NCBI RefSeq assembly: GCF_019703515.2
Contig: NC_059385.1
Coordinates: 32,412,501 to 32,476,500 of the forward strand
Length of the DNA stretch: 64,000 bases
Direction of reading: 5' to 3'
Origin: Myxocyprinus asiaticus
Taxonomy: Eukaryota > Chordata > Actinopteri > Cypriniformes > Catostomidae
The translations under genes and the position numbers were made by a program. The notes under the pieces are model-generated. The model searched no databases. It saw only the letters and a program-made list of their open reading frames with translations, and had not been told where the DNA came from. Every line of letters starts with the position of its first letter. The stretch's first letter is position 1. This document shows, piece after piece, positions 44,691 through 56,057 of this stretch.

Positions 44691-45066
44691 GCTGGGTGAA
44701 CTATTCCTTTAAAAGATGCTCGGCACACAAGTTTTGCTTCAGCTTCACTTATTCCACAACGAGAGTGCTTCTGTATTTACTTATTTTGTATTTTTGCATT
44801 ATAATTCCCTCATACTTTGCGATCTGCATCACCTGAAGCTGTCTGGGAAGTTTAGAGTGCATCTGGACTGTGAACTGTGTAATTCTTCCTCTCCTCAGTC
44901 AGGCACGAACTGCAGTGCTGCTCTCGCATGTCATCATTAGCGTTTAATGTGATCCCATGTTACGGTAAATGAGCTCAAACGACTATTTGACAGTGAAAAT
45001 GTTTGTCGACAATTTTTTGTCGCCGTTGTCGATAAAGTCGACTATCGTTTCAGCCCTACCAGAAAC

Positions 45067-46859
45067 TGCATGTTTACATGTGTTTTTTCGAAAGCATGCA
45101 AGTGAGTTTAAAGTGTTTCTTGTGGGTGTGCCACATGTAAGCATGTAAGTGATTTTAAAGTGTTTCTTTAGTCTCTGTTTGTCTGGAATGAATATTGTGC
45201 CATTGATTTTGATGAATACCCAATTTGAAATAGATGGAAGTATATTTTCAGCAAATAGTGGTCTCACGTTGAGTTGCTGAGATGCTGGGCTCTTTAATGG
45301 TACTCTAGGAAACACTCTGGAATCTGTTTTTAATTTGCCTCATAAACAGTCACAGGACATTGCCTCATGTTTAATATCGCATACTTCCACAAGTATGTAA
45401 CGGTGTGCCATCAACAGGTCCTTTTGAATTGGATTTATATTCTCTTCTTGAGCTTTGAGCTTATTTCAACTTCCTCTTTAAGATAATTAAAACAAATGGG
45501 CTTTGTTCCAAACCGGTGTACTTTAGCTTCACCTCGTTTTAAAGTCATATGTCTTAAAAACAGCTTTAAAAACTGCTGGTTGTACAACGCAGAACCCCTA
45601 ATTGATTCACTTTATTTTTTTGCCCTAGTTTAAAACAGGTTCTTGATCCTTGATCACAGAAACATTATTTCAAATATTAGTGCGTGCCAAAACAATGTTC
45701 CCTGCAAAAAGACCACGATTTTCCCAGATAAGTGTTCAACATAGATTATTTTTTTCAGCTAGATATGATATCAATTGTGTTGGGCTAGTAAGCTTTGTTT
45801 TAGGTGTCTTCCATCAGACATTTTTTGAGTCATATATTTACCTTTTCTGCTAATTCCCTGTTTCTTTTAGGAACATGGCCTTAAATTTGAGGTACAGCCA
45901 TGATGGGCAAGTGTTGTGTTAACCCAGTCATTGGGATAAAATTACCATTTGCAAGCCACCTTGATGATAAGGGTGATGCTTTAGCTGTCTGTTGATAGAT
46001 TTTGAGTTTACATTTGGAGAAAAATACCAACAGTGTGCAAGACAACCGATATTATCTCAGAACAGATTAAACATTTCAGTGTTGTTTTCCGAGAGCCCAC
46101 ATTCAACACATGTAGGGTACTGCAAAAGCAACGTCTGAGGTAAGTCTATTGTTACATCTCAGATTTGCACCAACAGAACAATCAACATAATTAGATGCAC
46201 ATACAAAACACAACATTACCACAATAAGTGGGACAAATAAGAACTTTCCATCACACAAAAGATCCAATGGTTTAAGCTATCTTTTCAGTGTAAATAAATA
46301 TAATTGTGAAGATTCGTTCAAAAGCCTTTCCACATTTTCAGGGTCAAACTATTTGAAAAAGGAACCCTGATATGTGCTTTTATCCGAAGATCTTGAGATT
46401 GGCCTATCACGTCTTGCCAGATGTGACAGGTCTTGGGTTTTGTGCAATATATAGAATCTTTTGAAAAAAAAAAAAAAAACTTTGAACTGAATTTTTTTTT
46501 CTCATGTTGGCACACTTCTGCAAAGCTGTATTGTTAGCTGCTGGGATTTTCAGCCCAATCTGATGGAAGTTACGGGACCATTTTTCCAAAATAATATTAT
46601 ATTGGTTCATTACACTTATCGCTGCAGTTCCAAGGAGATGTGTCCACTGTGTTGCGCTAAAATCCTGTTAAACGTATTCCCTTACAAATAAGGTTTTTAA
46701 GTTTAATGCTCTATAAAGTTTTAAATCAACAAAATCAACCTCCCTACCCTAAACCTTAAACCTAAACCTAAGCGATTGTGTCAAAAAAAGCAAATGTGAG
46801 AGGAAGAAGGCAATTGCTGAAGCAACCACATCATTATATGGTGCTTCTATGAAACTTTC
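45067..46859. other. No gene recognised
   Basis: About 1.8 kb. A ~47-bp phrase ending GTTTAAAGTGTTTCTT is tandemly repeated twice near 45090-45170. There is poly(A)/poly(T) near 46460 and 46490. No domain found. Confidence 0.5.
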
Positions 46860-46869
46860 GGCTCACGTG

Positions 46870-49673
46870 TCGACTCTTGCTCTTTTTGTGCCCCAGTCTT
46901 GTGCATCATAAGTGCAACACTCGATCAGTTGAGATACCGTGCAATTTGATCACCATGCAAATTTGATTAAACATTCTGGACACTTGTTCATACCGCATGC
47001 AAATGCGAGATAACGGGGTGTGACTTAACTTTTCCGGTTAGATTGATAGAAAGGCTTTGCAATGGCGAAATAGGTACAATAACTTCCTGTTCAATATAAA
47101 ACCAGGGAGGGGCTCTCTCAGGTGGAAGCAACCAATAAGCTAAATGTCTGAGACCGAATTCATATTAATAAAACAAAATCTTGGGTAGGCCTAGCCCACC
47201 TTTGTCAATCGTCCTATGTAACTTTCTGAAGTGTAATCTGGGACATTTACCATTCCAAATGAAGGACTTCACTATGCTATCAAATTGCTTGAAATAAGAG
47301 AGGGGGACATCTATAGGGAGAGATTGTAGCAGGTAGCTGAATTTTGGAAAACAATACATTTTAATAACATTAACCTTCCCAGTTATAGTTAAATGTAATG
47401 AAGCCCACCTGCCCACATCGCTCAAACCTTTTTATTAAAGGTCAAAATTAACTCTAAATAAATCACACACATTTGCTGGGAATAAAATACCCAAATACTT
47501 AATGCCCTGTTTGGGTCACTGGAAGGTGCCCGGCTGAAAAGCCGTTACCGGGCAGTATGCTGTCAGAGCCAAAGCTTTGGATTTAGACCAGTTAACTCTG
47601 TATCCTGAGATCTTAGAAAAGGAATGAATAATTCTGCGGAGGCAATGCATAGATCTGGTTGGGTCGGAGACAAATAATAAAATATCATCTGCGTAAAGCA
47701 AAAGCTTATGCACCACACCTCCCACCACCACCCCTGGAAAATCATCCTCCTCTCTTATCGCGACTGCTAATGGTTCCAGGGCAAGACAGAACAATAAGGG
47801 GGAAAGAGGGCAACTCTGCCGGGTGTCCCTATCCAGAATGAAATAATCTGATATTAATCCATTCTTTGAACCGGCATTACCGGGTGTCTATAAAGTAACT
47901 TAATCCACCCAATAAAAGTATTCCTAAATCCGTATATTTCCAAAATCTTAAAAAGATAATCCCGTTCTACCATATCAAACGCCTTTTCGTCGTCAAGCGA
48001 GATGGCAGCAACCAGAGTCGTTCGCTGATCGTTCGCCACTGCCCACATGACATTAATGAAATGCCTAATGTTGTCAGAAGAGTTAAATAAACCCCACCTG
48101 ATCTATATGTATAAGAAATGTCATAACTTTACTCAATTGGTTAGCCAAAATGTTTGACAATATTTTAACGTCTAGCTGGATCAGGGAAACTGCATGGTAA
48201 CTTTTACACTCGCTTGGATCTTTGTCCTTTTTATGTATCAGACAGATCCGGGCTTTTGTCATGGTTGGCGGAAGCTTTCCATTCTTTAATGATTCCGTAT
48301 AAACTTCTAGCAAAAGTGGAGCCAGTTCTGTAGCATAAGATCTAAACAGTTCAGCGGGAAAGCCATCTTTCAAGGTTATCCTCCAAGGTTATCTCAGAAT
48401 CAAGAGAATTTTTTTGCTCAGCCGACAGTTTAGGAAGTTCTAATGGTTCCATAAAGTTTCTAATATCCTCTTCAGTAGACAAAGATGTGGAACTATAAAG
48501 ATCAAGATAGAATTCTTTAACAGTCTGTTTTATATATCTAGCCAGAAGCTTCCCTGCTTTGTCCCCAGACTGTCTTGCCCTGAATAGCCAAAATTCCGTG
48601 ACAGAAGATTATTATATCTGTATTTCAATCGGGTCAATTCTCTGAGGCCATTAGACGACATACGGTGTTTCTGCACTTTTAATATTCCCTTCCAATTCCA
48701 CGAGTTCTTGTGCTTTGGATTTTTTGGTGAATATGGCATACTGTATGATCCGACCCCTAAGAACCGCCTTAAGTCCCTCCCAAGTCACGCCTACCTAGGA
48801 TACTGAGGACCAGTTGGTCTCCATATGGACATTGATTTCAGCCTTTAACATTTGTTGGAATTCAGGATTTTGCAAAAGGGATACATTAAAGTGCCAACTA
48901 TATGATTTCCTTTTCTCCATATGTGGCAACACCTCTAAACACACCAGGGTGTGATCTGAGACTAAAATGTTTCCAATTGAGCAATCAACAACAGATGAAA
49001 TGAGGGACTTAGATATGAAAAAAAGTAAAAATCTATTCTAGAGTAAATCTTATGGACTGATGAAAAAAAAAATATAGTCACTCCCAGATGGGATCAAAAG
49101 TCTCCAAATATCTGTAAGACCAAGATTTTTACACACCCTGTGAAGCGTAAATGTTGCTCTAGGGTGCTTACACACTTTTGCTTCAATATGATCAAGGACT
49201 GAGTCCATCAAATGATTAAAGTCTCCTCCCAAAATTATATCATGAGGGGTGCCAGCGGCTTGCAACATCCCTTCAAGATCTATAAAAAAAGCCCTAATCA
49301 TCAGTGTTAGGTGCGTAAATATTAGCCAAAATCAACCTTTGCCCCTGAATTTCTGCTAAAACAATAATGACTCTTCCTAATTTATATTTAATCTGTTTGA
49401 GACATTTGAATTGTAGATGTTTACTTATCCGTGTAATGACTCCCCTGCTCTTACTAGAGCCAGCACTAAAGAAAGCATGCCCACCACATATCCTCCCAAT
49501 TTTTCAGCTGCCTGTGGAGAAAGATGCGTTTCTTGAAGAAACTCTATATCATATTTCTTATGCTTAAGAAGAGAAATAACCTTCCTTCTTTTTATGGGGT
49601 GCCCCAACCCATTCACATTCCATGTGTAGAGAGACAATCCACTCATATTAACATTTGACATTTTGACATGCAC
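46870..49673 (-). pseudogene. L1-like ORF2 (endonuclease and reverse transcriptase), many breaks
   Basis: ORF2 nicks target DNA and copies LINE RNA onto it. From 49673 the endonuclease domain shows SLYTWNVNGLG, LQETHLS and, further on, LGGDFNHLMD and PSGSDYIF. The reverse transcriptase region follows with DGFPAELF, RICLIHKKDKDPSECKSYHAVSL (the normal NYRPISL is altered), LDDEKAFDMVE and LLYADDILLF (catalytic DD at about 47686-47692). The thumb region has SKISGYRVNWSKS and KGGLGLPKILFY. Below 47165, EFGLRHLAYWLLPPERAPPW continues in a shifted frame. Multiple frameshifts and stops separate these blocks. The catalytic motifs survive, but the gene is dead. Confidence 0.9.
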
Positions 49674-50203
49674 TACCGGTCAAAAGTTTTGAAACACATT
49701 CTTTATTATTTTTTTTTTCACATTTTAGAATAATAGTAAAGTCATCAAAACTATGGAATAAATAAATGGAACTATGGGAATTATGTTGTGACTAAAAATC
49801 CAAAATAAATCAAAACTGTTATATTTTAGCATCTTCAAAGTAGTCTAGTCACCCTTTGCCTAGAATTTGCAGACATGTACTCTTGACATTTTCTCAACCA
49901 GCTTCTTGAGGTATCACCCTGGGATGCTTTTTAAACAGTATTGAAGGAGTTCCCATCTATGTTGAGCACTTATTGGCTGCTTTTTCTTATTATTTGGTCA
50001 AAGTCATCCATTTCAAAAACGTATTTTTATTTTTTTTTTATTAAATTTGAGATTATAATTAAATAAATTAATATCGTGGCACAATTATATTTTTGTCTAC
50101 AAAACAAATTTCAAACATTTAAGCATACGCCTTCAGATCAAAAGATTTTTAAGATCATGAGAAACATTTCAGTCAAGTGTTTCAAAACTTTTGACCGGTA
50201 GTG
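49671..50203 (-). mobile_element. 533-bp Tc1-type MITE, copy 3, inverted
   Basis: Ends CACTACCGGTCAAAAGTTTT and its approximate complement TTTTGACCGGTAGTG. The interior is the complement of copies 1 and 2 (for example CTCAACCAGCTTCTTGAGGT). The flanks read TG and TA, so one target dinucleotide has mutated. It sits between ORF1 and ORF2 of the L1. Confidence 0.88.
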
Positions 50204-50436
50204 TATAAGAAAAAATAGATTGTGTCTCAAAAACAAGAATATAAAGACCACATTCCAACATTAGTGCATCCATCAAACCCCGAACATCCCCCAAAACCAA
50301 ACAAACAGAATAAAGAAAAATGTGCGCATTAACCCCGCATGACAGCGCCAACTGGCATCCATCCATCCAAACTCAAACAGTCCATGCACGCCTACGAGAA
50401 CACCCGCGACAACTTTGCCGTCGGATTACTCCAGTC

Positions 50437-50947
50437 AGGTGTTTCTATACAAATTGTCTGAGACAGAATTACACGGCAAAAGATATTCTATAAAACAAAC
50501 TCCAGCCAATAGGCTGAATAAACACAAAGAGCATGTAGATTTATCCATAAAACTGTCCTGAAGGTGTGTTACTCTACAAAATAAACTCCAGCCACTAGGC
50601 AGAACCAGCACAAGAAGAGCACGGCGATTCCCCAAACAGTCAAGCGAATGTTCAGTGAGCCGGTCCACTCGGCTGCAACATGAGTGCAACAAATGACTTA
50701 ATCACTCCAGTGTCTTGCAAGAAATACTCCACAAAACAAACTCCAGCCAATAGGAGGAATAAGTACAAAGAATGTGTAGATTTATCCATAAACCTGTCCT
50801 GAAGGTGTGTTATTCTACAAAATAAACTCCAGCCGCTAGGCGGAACCAGCACCAAAAAAAAAAAAAAAAAGTGCTTAGTTTCCTTAAAGTCAAGTGAATG
50901 TTCAGTGAGCCGTTCCACTCGGCTGCAACGTGAGTACCACAAGATGA
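50437..50947 (-). repeat. ~240-bp tandem duplication in the L1 inter-ORF region
   Basis: Two copies with a period of about 240 bp share CTCCAGCCAATAGG, GTAGATTTATCCATAAA, CTGTCCTGAAGGTGTGTTA, ACCAGCAC and AATGTTCAGTGAGCCG. The right unit has an A17 expansion at about 50855-50871. Tandem 5' repeats of this kind can be LINE promoter units, which is an inference here. Confidence 0.85.
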
Positions 50948-50948
50948 C

Positions 50949-51370
50949 TTACTCCATTGATTTTATGAAGGACATCACTTGCTGTGGGCATGTGAATGTT
51001 TTACGGCCATCCTTAGCCTCAATTCTCAATTTGGCTGGGAATATCAGTGCAAAAGCGGCCTTCCATTGATGTAAAAGTTTCTTGCATTCCTTGAATCGAT
51101 CACGTTTCTCTCGTCGAATTCGCAAAGTCTGGGAACAAGAAAATGCTGTGGTTTTTCCAAGAAAGCCTTCCTTTACTCCTCGCCTCGTGTAACACAAGAT
51201 CTTTATCGGATGATCTCAGAAATTTGGCCAGAATTGATCGGGGCCTTTCTCTCTCCGCGGATCTCCGAGCCGGATCCCTGTGCGCTCGCTCGATTTTTCA
51301 GGTTATGGCCTGTTATGTCGAGCAGATTCGGAAGGAGCCCATCCAAGAATTTGGGATTTGTGGTTCTTAA
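50949..51370 (-). pseudogene. L1-like ORF1 fragment
   Basis: Upstream part (51370-51200) reads in pieces as GDPRRERPRSILAKFLRSSD, then from 51197 the frame gives KTTAFSCSQTLRIRREKRDR, WKAAFALIFPAKLRIEAKDG and CPQQVMSFIKSME, the C-terminal domain that helps ORF1p grip RNA. The N-terminal coiled coil is missing and a frameshift separates RRM and C-terminal domain. Confidence 0.78.
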
Positions 51371-51670
51371 TAGTTTCTTTGAGTCTAGTTTCTTTACAGC
51401 AAATTATTTTTTATACGTTTATGCAAAACTAGATTTGTACATATTCTGAAGAAAACGTGAGTGGTGCTTGCCCCTTCAAAACTCACCGCCACAATGCTAT
51501 GGTGTTGTGGATGGTTGCTTGGCGGTTGCTAAGTTATTTTAAATGGTTGCTAGGTGGTTTCTACGATACTCTGTTCACTTGATATGGCTCAGGTCCCTGT
51601 GGGATTCTATGGGATTATTTTAGCCATTTAAAGATCCGTCAGATAGCTTAAAGTAAAAGGACATCTTTAC
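51371..51670. repeat. GGTTGCTAGG-type degenerate repeat
   Basis: Around 51500-51570, variants of GGTTGCTAGG/GGTTGCTAAG recur four times (GGTTGCTTGG, GGTTGCTAAG, GGTTGCTAGG). This short-motif repeat is common in fish DNA. The rest is unremarkable. Confidence 0.55.
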
Positions 51671-52304
51671 TTAAAGGAATGTTCTGGGTTCAATACAAGA
51701 CAAGCTCAATCGACAGCATTTGTGGCATAATATTGATTACCACAAAATTTTATTTGGACTCGTCCCTCCTTTTATTTAAATATATAAAAAAACAAAAACA
51801 AAAAAACAAAAGCAAAAATCGAGGTTATAATGAGGCACTTACAATGGAAGTGAATGTTGCCCATTTTTTGATGGTTTAAAGGCAGAAATGTGAAGCTTAT
51901 AATTTTATAAAAGCACTTACATTAAAACTTGTGTATTATTTGAGCTGAAAATTTGTTTAAATTGTCATTTTTAAAGTCGTTTTAGGGTTTGTTGACATTA
52001 CATCGTCATGACAAAGTTGTAAAACTTTACACAGAAAAGGTTATCAAGTGACTTTATCACACTAAAATCATGTTTACATGCATATAGTTTACGTCTTGTG
52101 GCTATATTTTTGAAAAGTGAGTATTTTATCGTTCAAAAATTGGCCCCTATTCACTTCCATTGTAAGTGCCTCATTGTAACCCAGGTTTTTGCTTTTTTTT
52201 AAAGAAAAGGAGGGGCAAGTCAAAATTAAGTTTTGTGGTAATCAACATGCCACAAATGCTGTCAGTTGAGTTTAACTTGTATTGAACCTGGAACATTTCT
52301 TTAA
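51671..52304. mobile_element. TTAA MITE family B, copy 4
   Basis: Left end TTAAAGGAATGTTCTGGGTT and complement of right end TTAAAGAAATGTTCCAGGTT, TTAA at both tips, long subterminal pairing. The interior arrangement (AATGGAAGTGAATG near the left, TTCACTTCCATTG near the right) shows it is nearly a full palindrome. Confidence 0.87.
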
Positions 52305-52907
52305 GCCACATTATTTAAGGTGTCATTTATGTCCATAGCATGAAAGGTGTGGGACAAGTTATTCTCCGAAGATTTGAAATAGATGTAATCCCAAACATGA
52401 AGAGTAGTAATAGTAACAACACTAATTAGATAGGAGAAAGAAAGTTCACATCAATAAAGTGGTCTCAAAAATTGGGCCCTTAACAGAAGGGCCATCCAGT
52501 TGAACTGCCTATTTATTGGAAAGTATACATAATGGCATCTGCATTTAATTTCTGGGCAATCTCTCTCTTGCTCTCTCTCACTCTTTCTCACTCTTGTGCC
52601 TGGTCTTTTCTACATGTGTGTCTGATTTCATGTTGTTTATAGTTTGCTTCTCTGTGATTGGAATCAGGACATACTGTTGCACATCTTTCCATAATTTTCT
52701 AGCGGATTCCCAGTCTGGAATATCAGAGCTAAACCTAAAGTTTACTGGTCAGCAGTTGAAATGGATTGTTGTTTTTGCCTGGTCTAGACACATAAGCCGC
52801 CCCACACCATGTTCTTTGAGCAAAATTCCAGGATTGCTGTATTAATAAAGACCAGATGGAAGTTTGCAAGCGGTCACCAATTTACAAACTGTTGTAGCGT
52901 CAGAAGT
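52305..52907. other. No gene recognised
   Basis: Contains a (CTCT)n-like stretch at 52560-52595. No domain in the short ORFs. Confidence 0.5.
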
Positions 52908-53514
52908 TTAAACAAATAGATCACACCAAAAAAGAAGTTTTTATTATCATTTACTCACCCTCATGACATCATTCCAAACACATATGGTTTTCTTTCTTTC
53001 TTGAAAGACATATTAAGGAGATGTTATACTGAATGTCCTAGTTGCTTTTTTCCATACAATGAAAGTGGATAGTGATTTATTCAGCCAAGCACCAAAACAA
53101 AACTAAAAAGCACCATTAAAGTAGTTCATATGACTTGTGCACTAAATTCCAAGTCTAATGAAGTCATTCAAAAGCTTTGTGTGAGGAAATGATCAAAATG
53201 TAAGTCTTTATTCACCAACCATTTTCCCTTTTGCAAAAGTCAAATCTTGTTTTTACTTGCGTTCAGTTAAAAAATGTCACCTTTAAACATGTTTAAACGT
53301 CTTTGATGTCAAACACCATTGGTTTTTGCATCTCATGTGGTTGTGATGCAGAAAGTTTTAATATTCCCGACCACAAAAGAGATTTTAGTGCTACTGCGGA
53401 GGGGACGTTATCAGCGAATGACTTGAATGTTCCTCATACAAAACTTCAGAAGACTTGCACTATAACACAGGAGTTGCATGGACCACTTTAATTTCATGGT
53501 GTGTGTAACGATTC

Positions 53515-53621
53515 AAGGATGAAAAGGAGGAAGCTGGGACCGGCTTGACAAACATGTAGACATTTATTTCTTAAACATAGCATAAAACAACTTCACGTGC
53601 TGCTTCCCCACAGACACGCTG

Positions 53622-53668
<47 letters not shown>

Positions 53669-53830
53669 CTCCGTGTGTCTCTCTCTCCCTGTCTGCCTCT
53701 GTCTCCTCTCCTTAAATACTCCCACCGCCCCTTACTGGGGTGGCACACGTGTGGAACTCATTCACCACTAATCTTCCCGGCCTCACTCTGCCCAGATGCC
53801 GCTTGGCCCCACCCTGCTCACCACGGTGTG
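53515..53830. mobile_element. Truncated relative of the 11288 fold-back element
   Basis: TGTAACGATTCAAGGATGAA, GGAGGAAGCTGGGACCGGCT resembles the left end at 11288 (GTAACAGTTAAAAGG...AGTCGGGAACCGGCT). The right end is missing. It contains (AC)n at 53625-53667. Confidence 0.55.
53625..53667. repeat. (AC)n microsatellite
   Basis: About 21 AC units without interruption. Confidence 0.97.
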
Positions 53831-54597
53831 ATTTGGCAGTGTTTATCAATTTTATTGTTTGAAATAGAGCAGGTCAAATATTCTGCCTAAAGGCTCAGAT
53901 ACACTCATAGTGAAGTTCTTCGTTCATCACTCAGAGCTAGAAAGGAGGATGAAACAGCTGAGCAACAGTATACTGTTTGCAAACGTTCAGACATTCATTG
54001 AGCTAATACTAATGCTGACACACTATATGTGGCCATAATATATATAAATATGGGTTACCATCTGTTAATTATTAAAACAAAGAAATCACATTACATGGTC
54101 TTGGAACATGTTTTTAAGTGAACAATCGTATAGAAACGTAACGTTTGCATCAGCTCAGCAACTCTGCACTCCAGTGTGTTCATGTGGACGGATCTCGAGT
54201 GAGGAAAGAAATCGACCGGAAACTTTTTTGGAGTCAAAGAAATGGACCACTGGAGCACACCCACAATATTATCTAGACCAATGGCAGTAGAAAGGTGTTT
54301 TGAAGCTGGCACAAAGTTTTCCTAAAAATTCACGCTGTCAAGATGTTTTGAACCACTGCAACAAACTCAAAAACACCTTTTTTTGTTTTGGCCAGATTTT
54401 GTTTAGAAATTACGTCACACCCATTTTTTTTCTTGGAATTCTTTGAAAACTGAGATATTCAAACAGTTCAAGATATATTTGTTGTCAAGTGACCCATTCA
54501 ACCAAAAATAATCAAGAAGGCATTCCTTGTTGAATGACAAATGACTGTGGAACCACATGTGGGCGATGACAATTTTTGGGATGGACTGTTCCTTTAA

Positions 54598-55526
54598 TGT
54601 CCTAATGCATGTTTCTATTTTTCTTTTCAAATCTCTGAGTTCAAGACATGCATGTTTATTTCTAATAATCAGTCGAGACACAATATTTCTGGTAATGTTA
54701 ATGTTCTGATGCCCTGATCTCATCAAGCCTTTGAAAGCAAGTGGAGCAGCTTGTTATATGAAAACTCTTTCAAGTGGAGAGCGCTCATGTGATCAAGACC
54801 ATGATATGGGAAATTTGTACTAGCAGGGATTACAAACCACATCAAACCATGAGCGAGCTCTCCAAGTATGGTAAGCTTCAAGCCTTTATACAGTATGCGC
54901 TTGCCATCTTGAATAGCCCACTTTCAGCTATCAGTGAATCATCCTTTTCATGAGAATAGGATGGAGGTAATAAAAGATGGAGTCTGAATGTCCGTCTCCA
55001 TCAGACAGTGACTCCAGATCGCTAATTACAGGCTTGTCTGTGTGAAGACTCAAAGATAACTTTGTAAAATCATTAGTTTAGAGACATAGTGACTCATTAT
55101 TCACCCTCCCCACTTCATGTGGCCATGTATCACCATATTTTTGCTCTTTTAACATTGTGTGGTCCCATTTACACCTGGTCCATCACAGGTGATCCAATCA
55201 GGCCAATAAAAAATGGAGTAAAAAAAATAAAAAAATTTGTAGTCTTTCCTTACTGTCCAAAATGAATCAAATAAAATCCTGGATGCAGTTTATTGTGCAA
55301 CCAAACTCTAACAATAACAGAAAAAAAAGGAAAAAGAAGGGGGGAAAAAATGATGATGTGTGCATAACCCAGGATTTTGTTAATAGCAACAAGTCCAAAA
55401 ACTTTGGACTCTTATTTTGAAAGAGTCTGTGCTCCCTGTTACTCACATAAACACATAGGGGAAACATAACATGCACTCTACAATGCATAAACACTATAAA
55501 GTGTTAAAAGTTGTAATCAAAAAGTA
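54598..55526. other. No gene recognised
   Basis: No terminal repeats or domains seen; A-rich patch at 55320-55350. Confidence 0.5.
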
Positions 55527-56057
55527 TTAAAGAGCACCTATTATGGTTTTTAAACGTGCCTAATTTTGTTTTAAAGGTCTCATACCATACATTTACATGC
55601 ATCCAAGGTTAAAAAACACTTTAATTTGCTCATAATTTAAATTGCAGCATTACCTTTTTTTTCCCAGTGTCAAAAACGACTCGTTCAATGATACGTTCTA
55701 AACTCCTCCTTTCAGAGAGCCTACTCTGCTCTGATTGGTCAGATGCCCCAGTCTGTTGTGATTGGTCTGCCGCTTAGTGTAGTGCTTGAGGGCGGGTCAA
55801 AGCTGTTCGCGAGCATCCAATGAAGACCAGAGGTGGGTTTTTTGTTACCAAATTATGTAGCTTAGTACAGGAAGCCTGGAATTACTAACAACTCGTTTCA
55901 GGTGTTCAAAATCGGTTCTTTCTTATGGGAGTCAATAACTCCATTTGTCGTGCACTTTGATTTTTGAAACTTTGCAGACTTTTTTACATTCACAAACAGC
56001 TATATAACACACTTCATGAAGGGTAATATTTGAAAAACCATAATAGGTGCTCTTTAA
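55527..56057. mobile_element. TTAA-flanked MITE, family C, copy 2
   Basis: Left end TTAAAGAGCACCTATTATGG and the complement of the right end are identical over 20 bp. It shares CAGTCTGTTGTGATTGGTC with copy 1. The perfect termini suggest it is younger than copy 1. Confidence 0.92.

Larger units (their letters stand above)
39952..44712 (-). mobile_element. TTAA-flanked THAP-type element (family A termini), composite
   Basis: Left end TTAAAGGAATAGTTCACCCA and right end complement TTAAAGGAATAGTTCACCCA are identical over 20 bp. The uninterrupted site survives in the related hAT (CTTTAAAGACACTC at 29496), so insertion at TTAA is supported. It contains a THAP exon remnant and long arms like 12471-13908 but inverted. 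Three elements lie inside it: a hAT (40034-41794), a Tc1 MITE (42785-43316) and a family D-like start at 43461. Right of 43461 its own arm is replaced and only the last ~20 bp are recognisable. Confidence 0.75.
38864..45058. mobile_element. hAT family A element with nested insertions, TSD C(T/C)AGAAAC
   Basis: Left end TAGGGCTGCAACTAATGATT and right end ATCGTTTCAGCCCTA. Flanks CTAGAAAC (38856-38863) and CCAGAAAC (45059-45066) differ at one base. The outer parts (38864-39951 and 44713-45058) align with 26976-29830. Everything between is a TTAA element carrying further insertions, swelling it to 6,195 bp. Confidence 0.9.
46860..51370 (-). mobile_element. L1/Tx1-like LINE, decayed, minus strand
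   Basis: Order on the minus strand is ORF1 fragment (51370-50949), an inter-ORF region with a tandem duplication and a nested Tc1 MITE (49671-50203), then ORF2 (49673 down to about 46870). The 3' end and tail are not identifiable. It belongs to the same family as 22455-25612, since both share the PRSILAKFLRSSDKDLVL segment of ORF1. Confidence 0.82.
52908..54597. mobile_element. TTAA element, GTTCACCC family, aged, with insertion
   Basis: Left end TTAAACAAATAGATCACACC is a degraded form of TTAAAGGAATAGTTCACCCA. The right end is TTGGGATGGACTGTTCCTTTAA, its complement with changes. TTAA is at both tips. TTTACTCACCCTCATGACAT follows the left end as in other family members. A fold-back fragment with an (AC)n tract lies inside at 53515-53830. 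Confidence 0.6.

Noticed and set aside
54091..54726. Candidate exons on the minus strand
   Set aside because: Short frames within an aged TTAA element or AT-rich DNA, lacking domains or consistent splice signals.
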